DNA of 5,688 nucleotides from Bacteroidota bacterium (GTDB taxonomy: Bacteria; Bacteroidota; Bacteroidia; AKYH767-A; CANKSK01), in the NCBI GenBank assembly GCA_947485425.1, contig CANKSK010000085.1, positions 1 to 5,688 on the forward strand, in the 5' to 3' direction. The notes beneath the pieces were generated by a model. It worked only from the letters and a program-made list of their open reading frames with translations, was not told where the DNA came from and searched no databases. This document shows positions 1-5,526 of this stretch, piece after piece; positions within the stretch are counted from its first letter, which is position 1, and each line of letters begins with the position of its first letter. Made by a program: the position numbers and the translations under genes.

Positions 1-337
1 AACTTTTAAAACACAAGACTTTCACTAGATGGTCTTCATTCTTTTTTAAGGTATTGAAAACAACTTTCAATTGTGGCAAGTACCGGTTTTCAAAAAGATT
101 AACAATATCCGGGAGGAAAACATTCATTCCAACACACCATGACAAAAAGGTTTCCTTGCGTTTTGCCAATATGACAAATATTGATTGGTTTAAAACAAAA
201 AAATATTTTCTCAATTTTTTTCAATATTTTTACACTTGCCTAGAATGAAGTATTTTTAATACATATTGTTAGCGGCAAACCTATTGAGTAAATTTGACAA
301 CTATACATTTAATTTAGACGTAAAAATCATTTAATTA
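1..337. other. AT-rich intergenic stretch, no convincing gene
   Basis: The stretch is AT-rich and I see no supported gene. A 64-codon open frame from a TTG at 54 to 248 has no recognisable domain, a lysine/phenylalanine-rich composition typical of translated AT-rich DNA, and no ATG start, so I do not call it. Visible structures are a weak terminator-like hairpin at 15-47, a perfect 6-bp inverted repeat CAATAT/ATATTG at 167-183 with a 5-base loop, and a 5-bp one GTATT/AATAC at 250-262. The promoter of the nuclease gene at 338 should lie in 250-330. A TTTG at 293-296 is present, but no clear TAnnTTTG box follows at the right distance, so I leave the promoter unplaced. Confidence 0.5.
15..47 (+). 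terminator. Weak possible intrinsic terminator
   Basis: AAGACT (15-20) can pair with GGTCTT (31-36), five Watson-Crick pairs plus one G-T, with a 10-base loop. A run of six T follows at 42-47. The stem is short and GC-poor, and the T run begins five bases after it. It could end a plus-strand gene lying left of the window, but this is only suggestive. Confidence 0.25.
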
Positions 338-748
338 ATGAGAAAAATATATTTAATCCTATCTCTACTCTTTATTAGTGTTTGCTGCTTTTCTCAGAGC
401 CGACATATTTCAAAAACAACAAAAAAGATTGTTTATACAAGGGATAGGGGCATTTGCCAATGCTGCGGAAGCTCTCTAAGCTTAGAATATGATCATATCA
501 TTCCATTTTCTTGCGGCGGAAGTAGTGTTGTATCCAATATTCAGTTACTTTGTCAAAAATGCAATCGAAGCAAATCAAATAGTTGCTATTGTAAAGTACA
601 TAATAGGAAAGTAGGTACGAATTGTTGTCAAGACAAGGCAACTTATAAACCTTCAATTACTACAGTGCAATGCATAGGAACAACCAAGAAAGGATCAAGA
701 TGCAGAAAAAAGACTACCAATGCCAGTGGCCGCTGCCATTTACACTAA
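338..748 (+). CDS. Exported HNH endonuclease with cysteine-rich C-terminal tail
   Basis: A 136-residue protein, probably a secreted or periplasmic metal-dependent DNA nuclease. Residues 1-20 form a signal peptide: Arg-Lys, a hydrophobic core, then CCFSQ, with likely signal peptidase I cleavage after Ser19 or Gln20. There is no good lipobox. Residues 34-82 are a textbook HNH/McrA-like domain: Cys40-Cys43 zinc pair, Asp52-His53 in the DHIIP motif, Asn67, Cys72-Cys75 zinc pair and Asn76 in CNRSKS (the common HNN variant). All expected catalytic and zinc positions are present. A cysteine-rich link (Cys83, 85, 96, 97) joins it to residues 112-136, spaced C-x9-C-x10-C-x2-H, which from memory resembles the small DUF5763-type zinc-knuckle tail. 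The protein is strongly basic. The ATG at 338 is chosen because the signal peptide begins there; no Shine-Dalgarno site is visible, as is usual in Bacteroidota. The 81-residue gene follows after 26 bases and is probably co-transcribed. Most HNH nucleases are cytoplasmic, so the export signal is the odd feature. Confidence 0.85.
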   Translation: MRKIYLILSLLFISVCCFSQSRHISKTTKKIVYTRDRGICQCCGSSLSLEYDHIIPFSCGGSSVVSNIQLLCQKCNRSKSNSCYCKVHNRKVGTNCCQDKATYKPSITTVQCIGTTKKGSRCRKKTTNASGRCHLH

Positions 749-774
749 TAATTTCCAAACCAATATAAAGAATA

Positions 775-1020
775 ATGAACAAGAATATATTATTTGCAAT
801 AGACATCAATACGCAAGAAATAATCGTTTCAGATTCGCCAAAAGGAAGTACTAAAATAAATTTCATTGAACGAATCAGTCGTCAAGAGAATGTAATACTA
901 TACAATGCTGTTTTAACACTAACAAGCATTACTGATGATTCTAATGTTGATATTACAGTTTTTAAAGCAATGGATAAAGTTTGCCAAATGATTTATAATA
1001 AATACAAAGAAACTATTTAG
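775..1020 (+). CDS. Hypothetical 81-residue protein downstream of HNH nuclease
   Basis: I do not recognise this protein. It has no signal peptide, no transmembrane segment and no cysteine pattern (a single Cys). The N-terminal half (about residues 4-20) looks like two beta strands separated by a turn (ILFAIDINTQEIIVSDS). The second half (about 36-55 and 60-81) looks mostly helical, ending in a lysine/tyrosine-rich helix. Charge is roughly balanced to slightly acidic. It starts 26 bases after the nuclease stop codon with an A-rich leader and shares that gene's AT-rich codon use, so the two are probably one transcript. A small cytoplasmic protein directly after an exported nuclease is the arrangement expected of an immunity protein. 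That role is inference from position only; a regulator or an unrelated conserved small protein is equally possible. Confidence 0.6.
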   Translation: MNKNILFAIDINTQEIIVSDSPKGSTKINFIERISRQENVILYNAVLTLTSITDDSNVDITVFKAMDKVCQMIYNKYKETI

Positions 1021-1425
1021 CTATCTTTTATAGAATCGAGGTAGAAAGTAAAATGAATGGCGATCACGAATCCACTAAACAGACCATCTATCTAATAAAA
1101 ATGCCGAAGAAAGCCTCTCATCGCCCCTTTTGGCATCACTAGCATCTCATACAGCGATTTCCCGAAACTTCATGAGGAGATACTTTCGTGCAGGGTTCGA
1201 GCATTGATTAATAACCTCGTTTGCCCAAACGCTTTCAGTGTAATGATTGCAAGCCTTTTAGAATACTTTTTATGAATCGATTTTTTTACCATTGGCCAAT
1301 ATATTCATAAAAATTGTATCTTGACCCTACCTATCTATAGGGCTACATTTGCCGTAATAAAAAGGATAAATCATATCTAAGTACACCCATACCATAGGTT
1401 GAAATGCTTGCATTTTGCAAGAAGA
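1021..1425. other. Gene-free gap before the monooxygenase
   Basis: I find no supported gene on either strand. The left part (1021-1260) is of mixed composition with no hairpin good enough to call a terminator; ATGCC (1101-1105) and GGCAT (1132-1136) form only a 5-bp, long-looped repeat. The right part (1261-1425) is AT-rich and contains the perfect palindrome ATTGGCCAAT and promoter-like boxes described separately. An open frame continuous with the monooxygenase extends back to a TTG at 1399, but those extra codons add nothing recognisable. Confidence 0.5.
1292..1324 (+). promoter_or_regulatory. Putative promoter of the monooxygenase gene
   Basis: TTGG at 1292-1295 and TATCTTGA at 1317-1324 are separated by 21 bases. 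This resembles the Bacteroidota arrangement of TTTG, 19-21 bases, TAnnTTTG, with one or two departures in each box. Transcription would start near 1331, giving a leader of about 95 bases before the ATG at 1426. The upstream box lies inside the perfect palindrome ATTGGCCAAT (1291-1300), so a dimeric regulator could compete there with RNA polymerase. The matches are imperfect and the call is tentative. Confidence 0.35.
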
Positions 1426-2910
1426 ATGAAGGCCATGATTCATAAAGAAGAAACCAAAAAAGTGAGAGAAGAACAGCCTGCTTGGACCATTTGCCAGGAA
1501 TGCAAGGGCCATGGAAAAATAAGCCAAAGGCTTCGCAAGAAAGTGCGAATGGATTACGAGATGGCAGTAAGTCAGTATGAAAAAAATAAAGACACTGCAG
1601 AGCCTCCTGTTCGCCCCAAGCGACACCTTGCTGCATGCTTGAGCTGTAAAGGATCCGGCTTGGTGCATGCGAGCGAACATCCCACAGCAGACATCGAAAA
1701 CTACCCACACCTGGCTATCATTGGCGGCGGCATTGGAGGCATCGCTCTAGCGGTGGCTTGTTTCCACCGTGGCATCTCCTTTACCCTCTACGAACGCGAT
1801 AGCAGCTTCGATGTTCGTGCCCAAGGCTACGGACTCACCTTGCAACAAGCAAGCAAAGCCATGAAGGCTTTCGGTATTTTTTCATTGCAAGAAGGTGTCA
1901 ATTCAACACGACATCTGATGCATACCACAGAGGGAATAGTGATTGGTGAATGGGGCATGAGAAAATGGAAACGCGCCGATTCACAAACTGCTCCCAAGCA
2001 TATCAATGTGCACATTGCCCGACAATCTTTGCGCTTGGCACTGCTGAATCAACTCGGTGGACATGATGCAGTGCAATGGGGGCATCAGCTGGTCAGCATG
2101 AAAAAATCTGAGGATGAAAGGGTTGAACTGCTCTTTCAAGTAGACGGAAAGACAAAGACTGCCAAGGTGGATATGGTGGTGGGTGCCGATGGCATTCGCA
2201 GCGCCGTGAGAAGATTGCTATTTGGTGAAGACCTTTCACCACTGCGTTACCTGGGCTGTATAGTGATATTGGGCATTTGCCCTTTGAGCACATTAGAAGG
2301 TCTTGATAGTCCTTTGTTGGACTCCGCCACGGTATTTCAAACCGCCAATGGCAACGAACGCATCTACATCATGCCTTTTACCACCGACTCAGTGATGTGG
2401 CAACTGAGCTTCCCAATTGCGGAAATAGAGGCAAAATACTTGAGCGCACAAGGAACCAAAGCGCTTAAGGATGAAGCATGCCGCAGAACGCAGTGGCACA
2501 ATCCCATTCCACAGGTGATAGCGGCAACACAGGAAGCCCAGATTACGGGCTATCCAGTATATGATCGGGAATTGCTCAATCCCGAAACCTTGTCCAATGC
2601 TGGACCCATCACCTTGATTGGAGATGCCGCCCACCCGATGAGTCCATTCAAAGGACAGGGTGCAAATCAAGCGCTGATCGATGCCCTCTTGCTGGCTCGG
2701 CAGATCTATAAAGCAGCTGGACCTTTCTCCCAATGGAGAGATGCCGGCATAAGAAAAATAATCTTAACAGACTTTGAAGCAGAAATGCTTGAACGCTCCT
2801 CTATCAAAGTCAAAGATTCTGAAGAGGCTGCACACTTTCTGCATTCCGAAATGGTGCTCGAGAAAGCCGATGAACCCAGAGGGAAAGCCCTGCGTAAAAA
2901 CAAATCATAA
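1426..2910 (+). CDS. FAD-dependent monooxygenase with N-terminal DnaJ-like zinc motif pair
   Basis: A 494-residue class A flavoprotein hydroxylase (FAD_binding_3/PHBH fold, same broad group as TetX and UbiH); these use NAD(P)H and O2 to hydroxylate small, often aromatic, substrates. Numbering from the ATG at 1426: residues 23-30 (CQECKGHG) and 71-78 (CLSCKGSG) are two CxxCxGxG motifs like those of DnaJ, flanking a charged helix and enough to hold one zinc. FAD-binding features follow in order: GGGIGG at 100-105, the ribose-binding Glu123 in YERD, Arg199 in ARQSLR, the GADG motif at 253-256, and the GDAAHP motif at 399-404 with the following KGQGAN. The set is complete, so the enzyme should be active. 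There is no signal peptide, so it is cytoplasmic. Start choice: an upstream in-frame TTG (1399) and an ATG at 1435 are alternatives; none has a strong ribosome site. Its base composition is clearly GC-richer than its neighbours, which may reflect transfer. Substrate is unknown; tetracycline inactivation should not be assumed. Confidence 0.9.
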   Translation: MKAMIHKEETKKVREEQPAWTICQECKGHGKISQRLRKKVRMDYEMAVSQYEKNKDTAEPPVRPKRHLAACLSCKGSGLVHASEHPTADIENYPHLAIIGGGIGGIALAVACFHRGISFTLYERDSSFDVRAQGYGLTLQQASKAMKAFGIFSLQEGVNSTRHLMHTTEGIVIGEWGMRKWKRADSQTAPKHINVHIARQSLRLALLNQLGGHDAVQWGHQLVSMKKSEDERVELLFQVDGKTKTAKVDMVVGADGIRSAVRRLLFGEDLSPLRYLGCIVILGICPLSTLEGLDSPLLDSATVFQTANGNERIYIMPFTTDSVMWQLSFPIAEIEAKYLSAQGTKALKDEACRRTQWHNPIPQVIAATQEAQITGYPVYDRELLNPETLSNAGPITLIGDAAHPMSPFKGQGANQALIDALLLARQIYKAAGPFSQWRDAGIRKIILTDFEAEMLERSSIKVKDSEEAAHFLHSEMVLEKADEPRGKALRKNKS

Positions 2911-3004
2911 AATCAAAAGACCGTGATGAGAAGGTATCTCCTTTGAAAAACCAAAACGAAAAACAGAAATTTCATCTATCAATAAAACCAAAAAACACTT
3001 GTAT

Positions 3005-4462
3005 ATGAAAAATGCCATTCTACTTGTTTTCATCGCAACTGCATCTTTATTTGTTTATGGACAAGACTCCTGTGGGAGCCTTCTGCCAACGGGCTTGGTC
3101 AATGGGCCCGATAGCACCCAAACCGCCGACCAAGATGGTGAATTTTACTCTTTGGAGGTCAACCCTTTAAATCCCAATACCGTGTATATTGGAACGGAAG
3201 GAAATGGCATTTTCAAAACAGCAAATGGAGGCAATACTTGGCAATGGTTAAGGCAAGGATTTCATTTTTTACCAGGGCCTAATGCATATGCGGATTCTTA
3301 CGATATGGCCATCAATCCATCCGATACCAATGAAATATTTGTTGCCATGAATAGTGGGCCTGGACCGCTTTCGGGTAATTACCCCAGCGCCATGGGCGGC
3401 ATGTATACCAGCAACAATGGCGGACAAACTTGGCATCAAAGGAATTGCGGATTGACCAATGGAAGTGAAATATCCGTCTTCGTAGATCCCAAAAATCCTA
3501 CCAACATATTCACAGCCTTTTTTGGCGCTCAGCCATCCTTAAATAATTATCCGGATACTTTTTATACCGGAGGCATTTATAAATCAACGGATCATGCATT
3601 CACCTGGACACCTTCCAACATCCCTGCAGGCGCTGACAGGCAAGGTTTTGGAAAATTTCAATGGATAGGAGACACCGTTACAGGGTATTGCATAAATAGA
3701 CGATTTCCGCTGCAATCCTTAGGCCTTATAAGAAGCACAGATGGAGGAAACAATTGGCAAACGTTTGCCAATCCTTTACATGGAAAAATGATCAACGATT
3801 TTTCAGTGTCGAAAGATGGCAAAACGATTTATGTGATTGATAGAGATAGTGCCATATATGCCACTCAAGATGCAGGAAATACCTGGAACAAAATTAATTT
3901 GCCTTACTTTTATTATGTATCCATTCATCCGACAAATAGCAACATCGTTCTTTTTTCAAAAGAAGGGGATCTATACAAAAGCAGATCGGGAATACATACG
4001 TCAAACATCAATGATACGGCCTATACCAAAGTAGCATCCTTTCCCCATCGCATCAAAAACATTGTTTTTGCACCCTCTGATCCATCTATTGTATATGTTT
4101 CCACAAGAGGCTATCGTGTGTATAAAAGTACGGATGGGGGCAATACGTTCACACTCATCGGCAAGCTGAGAAGCATTATGCAGCAAGCAAATGCTATAGA
4201 AGAAAAAAGTGAGCATGCACAAAATATGCAAGTCATACCCAACCCAAGCCATGGAAAATTTAGTATCCATATCAATAACAAAGTAGACCATACCATTGAC
4301 CTCGAAATTTACAATCTACTGGGAGAAAAAATACTTGCCATCCCCTATTTCAAAGCACAAAGCACAAATGAAATAGACCTCTCGGAATCTCCCAAAGGAA
4401 TTTATTTTGTCAAATGGTATGATGGAGAAAATATGTATTCGGAAAAAATGAGCATTCAATAA
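3005..4462 (+). CDS. Secreted Asp-box beta-propeller protein with T9SS type A sorting domain
   Basis: A 485-residue protein exported through Sec and then the type IX secretion system to the cell surface or medium. Residues 1-20 are a signal peptide ending VYGQ, followed by DSC. Residues ~45-385 carry repeated Asp-box (BNR/sortilin-like) units, each with a strand of the type NPxNPNxVYIGT followed by GGIYKSTDGGNTW. Boxes lie at about 72-79, 136-143, 194-201, 244-251, 287-294 and 375-382, with a degenerate one near 325-330, suggesting a seven-bladed propeller. After a short polar linker, residues ~408-485 form a type A sorting domain: PNPSHGKF at 412-419, then the IDLSESPKGIYFVKW motif and a final EKMSIQ. 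I see no added catalytic domain, so binding or adhesion is more likely than hydrolysis, though Asp-box propellers also occur in glycosidases. The ATG at 3005 is preferred to the in-frame TTG at 2999 because it opens the signal peptide. The gene begins 94 bases after the monooxygenase; I see no functional link. Confidence 0.88.
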   Translation: MKNAILLVFIATASLFVYGQDSCGSLLPTGLVNGPDSTQTADQDGEFYSLEVNPLNPNTVYIGTEGNGIFKTANGGNTWQWLRQGFHFLPGPNAYADSYDMAINPSDTNEIFVAMNSGPGPLSGNYPSAMGGMYTSNNGGQTWHQRNCGLTNGSEISVFVDPKNPTNIFTAFFGAQPSLNNYPDTFYTGGIYKSTDHAFTWTPSNIPAGADRQGFGKFQWIGDTVTGYCINRRFPLQSLGLIRSTDGGNNWQTFANPLHGKMINDFSVSKDGKTIYVIDRDSAIYATQDAGNTWNKINLPYFYYVSIHPTNSNIVLFSKEGDLYKSRSGIHTSNINDTAYTKVASFPHRIKNIVFAPSDPSIVYVSTRGYRVYKSTDGGNTFTLIGKLRSIMQQANAIEEKSEHAQNMQVIPNPSHGKFSIHINNKVDHTIDLEIYNLLGEKILAIPYFKAQSTNEIDLSESPKGIYFVKWYDGENMYSEKMSIQ

Positions 4463-4583
4463 ACAACATAAAAAAAGCACTGTGATGAAAGGAGTAAATA
4501 CTTTTGCCTATTCAACTTTCTTGCAAAATTTATCTGCCAAGTGCTGTTAATGCATGAACCGAAATACACTACCTTGAAATAGG

Positions 4584-4639
4584 AGGAGAAAAGAATAAAA
4601 ACAACTACCATACATCAGAATTGGTTTCTCCTTATTTTT
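4584..4639 (+). terminator. Possible intrinsic terminator after the propeller gene
   Basis: AGGAGAAA (4584-4591) pairs perfectly with TTTCTCCT (4625-4632), and a T-rich run TTATTTTT follows immediately. The 8-bp stem and T tract fit an intrinsic terminator for the T9SS-cargo gene ending at 4462. The 33-base loop is unusually long, which lowers confidence. Confidence 0.35.
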
Positions 4640-4683
4640 AAATTTTAAAAGGGAATTTTCTTTTTTATGCATACTTTTTTCAA

Positions 4684-4691
4684 TAAATTTA
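4684..4691 (+). promoter_or_regulatory. Possible upstream promoter -7 box
   Basis: TAAATTTA matches five of the six fixed positions of the Bacteroidota -7 element TAnnTTTG. The expected -33 position (about 4660) is T-rich but lacks a clean TTTG. If used, its transcript would carry the perfect hairpin at 4718-4741 in its leader. Such boxes arise often in AT-rich DNA, so this is weak. Confidence 0.25.
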
Positions 4692-4717
4692 CGCGAGCAT
4701 ATTGTGAATGTAAAATT

Positions 4718-4741
4718 TTCCCGATATCTTGGGATCGGGAA
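4718..4741. repeat. Perfect 8-bp inverted repeat (hairpin)
   Basis: TTCCCGAT (4718-4725) and ATCGGGAA (4734-4741) are perfect inverted repeats around the 8-base loop ATCTTGGG. No T run follows on either strand, so it is not a standard terminator. It lies between two promoter-like boxes upstream of the small membrane-protein genes and could be an operator, an RNA structure or a dispersed palindromic repeat; the CCCGAT/ATCGGG core also recurs in part in the folded element at the right edge. Confidence 0.5.
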
Positions 4742-4804
4742 TTATAAAAACCAAAAGGAAAGGATATAGAGCAATTTGTATTACCCCATTTGACTTAAAT
4801 GTGT

Positions 4805-4812
4805 TATCTTTA
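4805..4812 (+). promoter_or_regulatory. Putative promoter -7 box for small membrane-protein genes
   Basis: TATCTTTA fits the Bacteroidota -7 consensus TAnnTTTG at all but the last base. A start near 4820 would leave a leader of about 80 bases before the ATG at 4900. TTTG motifs lie upstream at 4775-4778 and 4789-4792, but their spacing (26 and 12 bases) misses the preferred 19-21, so the -33 element is unclear. Confidence 0.4.
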
Positions 4813-4821
4813 CATCATCAA

Positions 4822-4881
4822 GTGGAATCCAGAAACCACCATAAAAAACGGGGCCAATCCTGAAAAGCCTTAAGATCAGGA
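4822..4881 (+). promoter_or_regulatory. Folded 5' leader of the small membrane-protein genes
   Basis: Two stems fit in the predicted leader: GTGG (4822-4825) with CCAC (4836-4839), and the perfect TCCTGA (4858-4863) with TCAGGA (4876-4881) around a 12-base loop. They are separated by an A-rich strand and GGGGCC. The second stem ends 18 bases before the start codon, close enough to affect initiation. It does not match any riboswitch class I can recognise; it may be a regulatory leader or chance pairing. Confidence 0.3.
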
Positions 4882-4899
4882 AACAAATCCATCTAAATT

Positions 4900-5085
4900 A
4901 TGTTTAAGAACTTTACATTTACAGACAAACTACTCTTTGTTTCGGCATTTCTATCCTTAATATATTCCGAAATACTATTCTTCAATGGAAACGCCAATGA
5001 AGCGATCTTTATGGGCCTATGGGTCCCTAGTATCTTAGGTTTCGGCATCTATTTAAAACTATTAAAAAATAATAAAAATGATTAA
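4900..5085 (+). CDS. Small two-helix membrane protein, unknown function
   Basis: A 61-residue protein with two predicted membrane helices, about residues 11-28 (LLFVSAFLSLIYSEILFF) and 36-54 (IFMGLWVPSILGFGIYLKL). A short polar loop (NGNANE) joins them, and a basic/asparagine-rich tail (LKNNKND) suggests the C-terminus is cytoplasmic. The glutamate within the first helix (Glu24) is unusual for a lipid-embedded segment. The ATG start is clean and the coding frame is supported by its hydrophobic pattern and by the overlap with the next gene. I do not recognise the family. Small proteins of this type often serve as accessory subunits of transporters or respiratory complexes, but no such gene is next to it here. 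Confidence 0.65.
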   Translation: MFKNFTFTDKLLFVSAFLSLIYSEILFFNGNANEAIFMGLWVPSILGFGIYLKLLKNNKND

Positions 5086-5188
5086 TTTTATCCCCTACTT
5101 TGCCGCCATTGTTACCTTATTATTTTCTGCTGCTTTTAGTTATGCCATTACGGATGGCTGGAATTTCAAAAATAAAAAACAACAATAA
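5078..5188 (+). CDS. Very small single-helix membrane protein overlapping the previous gene
   Basis: A 36-residue frame beginning MINFIPYFAAIVTLLFSAAF and ending in a basic tail (NFKNKKQQ). Residues ~4-24 form one membrane helix; the aromatic/polar stretch YAITDGW follows, then lysines that would favour a cytoplasmic C-terminus. Its ATG (5078) lies inside the last codons of the preceding gene, an 8-base overlap in another frame, which is typical of translational coupling. The stop at 5188 is followed 30 bases later by a strong terminator, so these two genes make a complete small operon. It is too short for many gene callers and could easily be missed. I do not recognise the family; the helix, overlap and terminator position are the support. 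Confidence 0.55.
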   Translation: MINFIPYFAAIVTLLFSAAFSYAITDGWNFKNKKQQ

Positions 5189-5218
5189 GTTTTTCATTTT
5201 TCGACAAGCGAAATATAC

Positions 5219-5263
5219 CCCCATACGCGTAGTCCCTTAAACAGGATGCGTGTATGGGGTTTT
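5219..5263 (+). terminator. Strong intrinsic terminator of the small membrane-protein operon
   Basis: CCCCATACGCGT (5219-5230) pairs with GCGTGTATGGGG (5248-5259) over 12 bp including two G-T pairs, and the 17-base loop can add TCC/GGA pairing. TTTT follows at once (5260-5263). The stable GC-rich stem 30 bases after the last stop codon makes this the best terminator in the window, although its T run is short. Confidence 0.75.
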
Positions 5264-5283
5264 GACTATCTGCCAATTGCCTA

Positions 5284-5313
5284 CGCCATGGGTGCTCCAA
5301 ATGGCGAATTTTT
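5284..5313 (+). terminator. Possible backup terminator
   Basis: CGCCAT (5284-5289) and ATGGCG (5301-5306) form a perfect 6-bp stem with an 11-base loop. AATTTTT follows, giving a T run at 5309-5313. It lies 21 bases after the stronger terminator and could act as a second one in tandem. Confidence 0.35.
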
Positions 5314-5348
5314 AAGCCTTCACAATAAAATACAGGCCTAGTTCCCGC

Positions 5349-5371
5349 ATGCATTCAGCTCGGTAATGCAT
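5349..5371. repeat. Perfect 7-bp inverted repeat
   Basis: ATGCATT (5349-5355) and AATGCAT (5365-5371) are perfect inverted repeats around a 9-base loop, CAGCTCGGT. Each arm contains the self-complementary ATGCAT. No T run follows, so it is more likely a binding site or chance palindrome than a terminator. Confidence 0.4.
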
Positions 5372-5526
5372 TAAAAACCACTTCACTTTGCGCTGCATAC
5401 CCGTTTTTAGCGTTTTCCATGCATTTGGTTTTCCCTTTCCCAAAAAAACCATAGGACCTCAAAAAAAACATTAATATAAACAATTCACTACATTAATGAC
5501 CTTTATTGTAGCTTTTTATTTACATT

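Larger units (their letters stand above)
4463..4899. other. Gene-free gap with terminator, hairpins and promoter boxes
   Basis: No protein-coding frame is credible here. In order it holds a 6-bp long-range repeat AGCACT (4476-4481) with AGTGCT (4540-4545), a terminator-like inverted repeat (4584-4639), a promoter-like TAAATTTA box (4684-4691), an 8-bp perfect hairpin (4718-4741), a second promoter-like TATCTTTA box (4805-4812) and a leader with two more hairpins (4822-4881) just ahead of the small membrane-protein genes. The last ~200 bases therefore look like a control region for those genes. Confidence 0.5.

Noticed and set aside
54..248. Open frame of 64 codons starting at TTG, plus strand
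   Set aside because: No ATG start, no recognisable domain, composition expected of translated AT-rich intergenic DNA, and it contains an unrelated inverted repeat at 167-183.
1215..1250. Short frame reading PRLPKRFQCNDC, like the zinc-ribbon start of some insertion-sequence transposases
   Set aside because: Only about twelve codons resemble the pattern, it is preceded by two stops, the partner cysteine pair is not visible upstream, and no catalytic region or terminal repeats follow.
1399..1425. Upstream TTG start for the monooxygenase adding nine residues
   Set aside because: The added residues (MKCLHFARR) carry no recognisable feature and ATG starts exist at 1426 and 1435; it cannot be fully excluded.
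1327..2903. Several minus-strand open frames of 62-127 codons opposite the monooxygenase gene
   Set aside because: They are shadows of a well-supported plus-strand gene, with no domain features of their own.
2999..3004. Upstream TTG start for the propeller protein
   Set aside because: It adds only two residues before a clean signal peptide starting at the ATG at 3005.
3837..4296. Plus- and minus-strand open frames within the propeller gene
   Set aside because: They overlap the repeat-rich, clearly coding frame of the T9SS cargo and lack any protein signature.
2923..4488. Shared GTGATGA-like motif shortly after the stop codons of both the monooxygenase and the propeller gene (2923-2929 and 4482-4488)
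   Set aside because: The identity is only seven bases with loosely similar flanks, which is within chance for purine-rich intergenic DNA.
5166..5354. Minus-strand 62-codon frame
   Set aside because: It spans the strong terminator hairpin and the end of the 36-residue gene; its sequence looks like translated structure rather than a protein.
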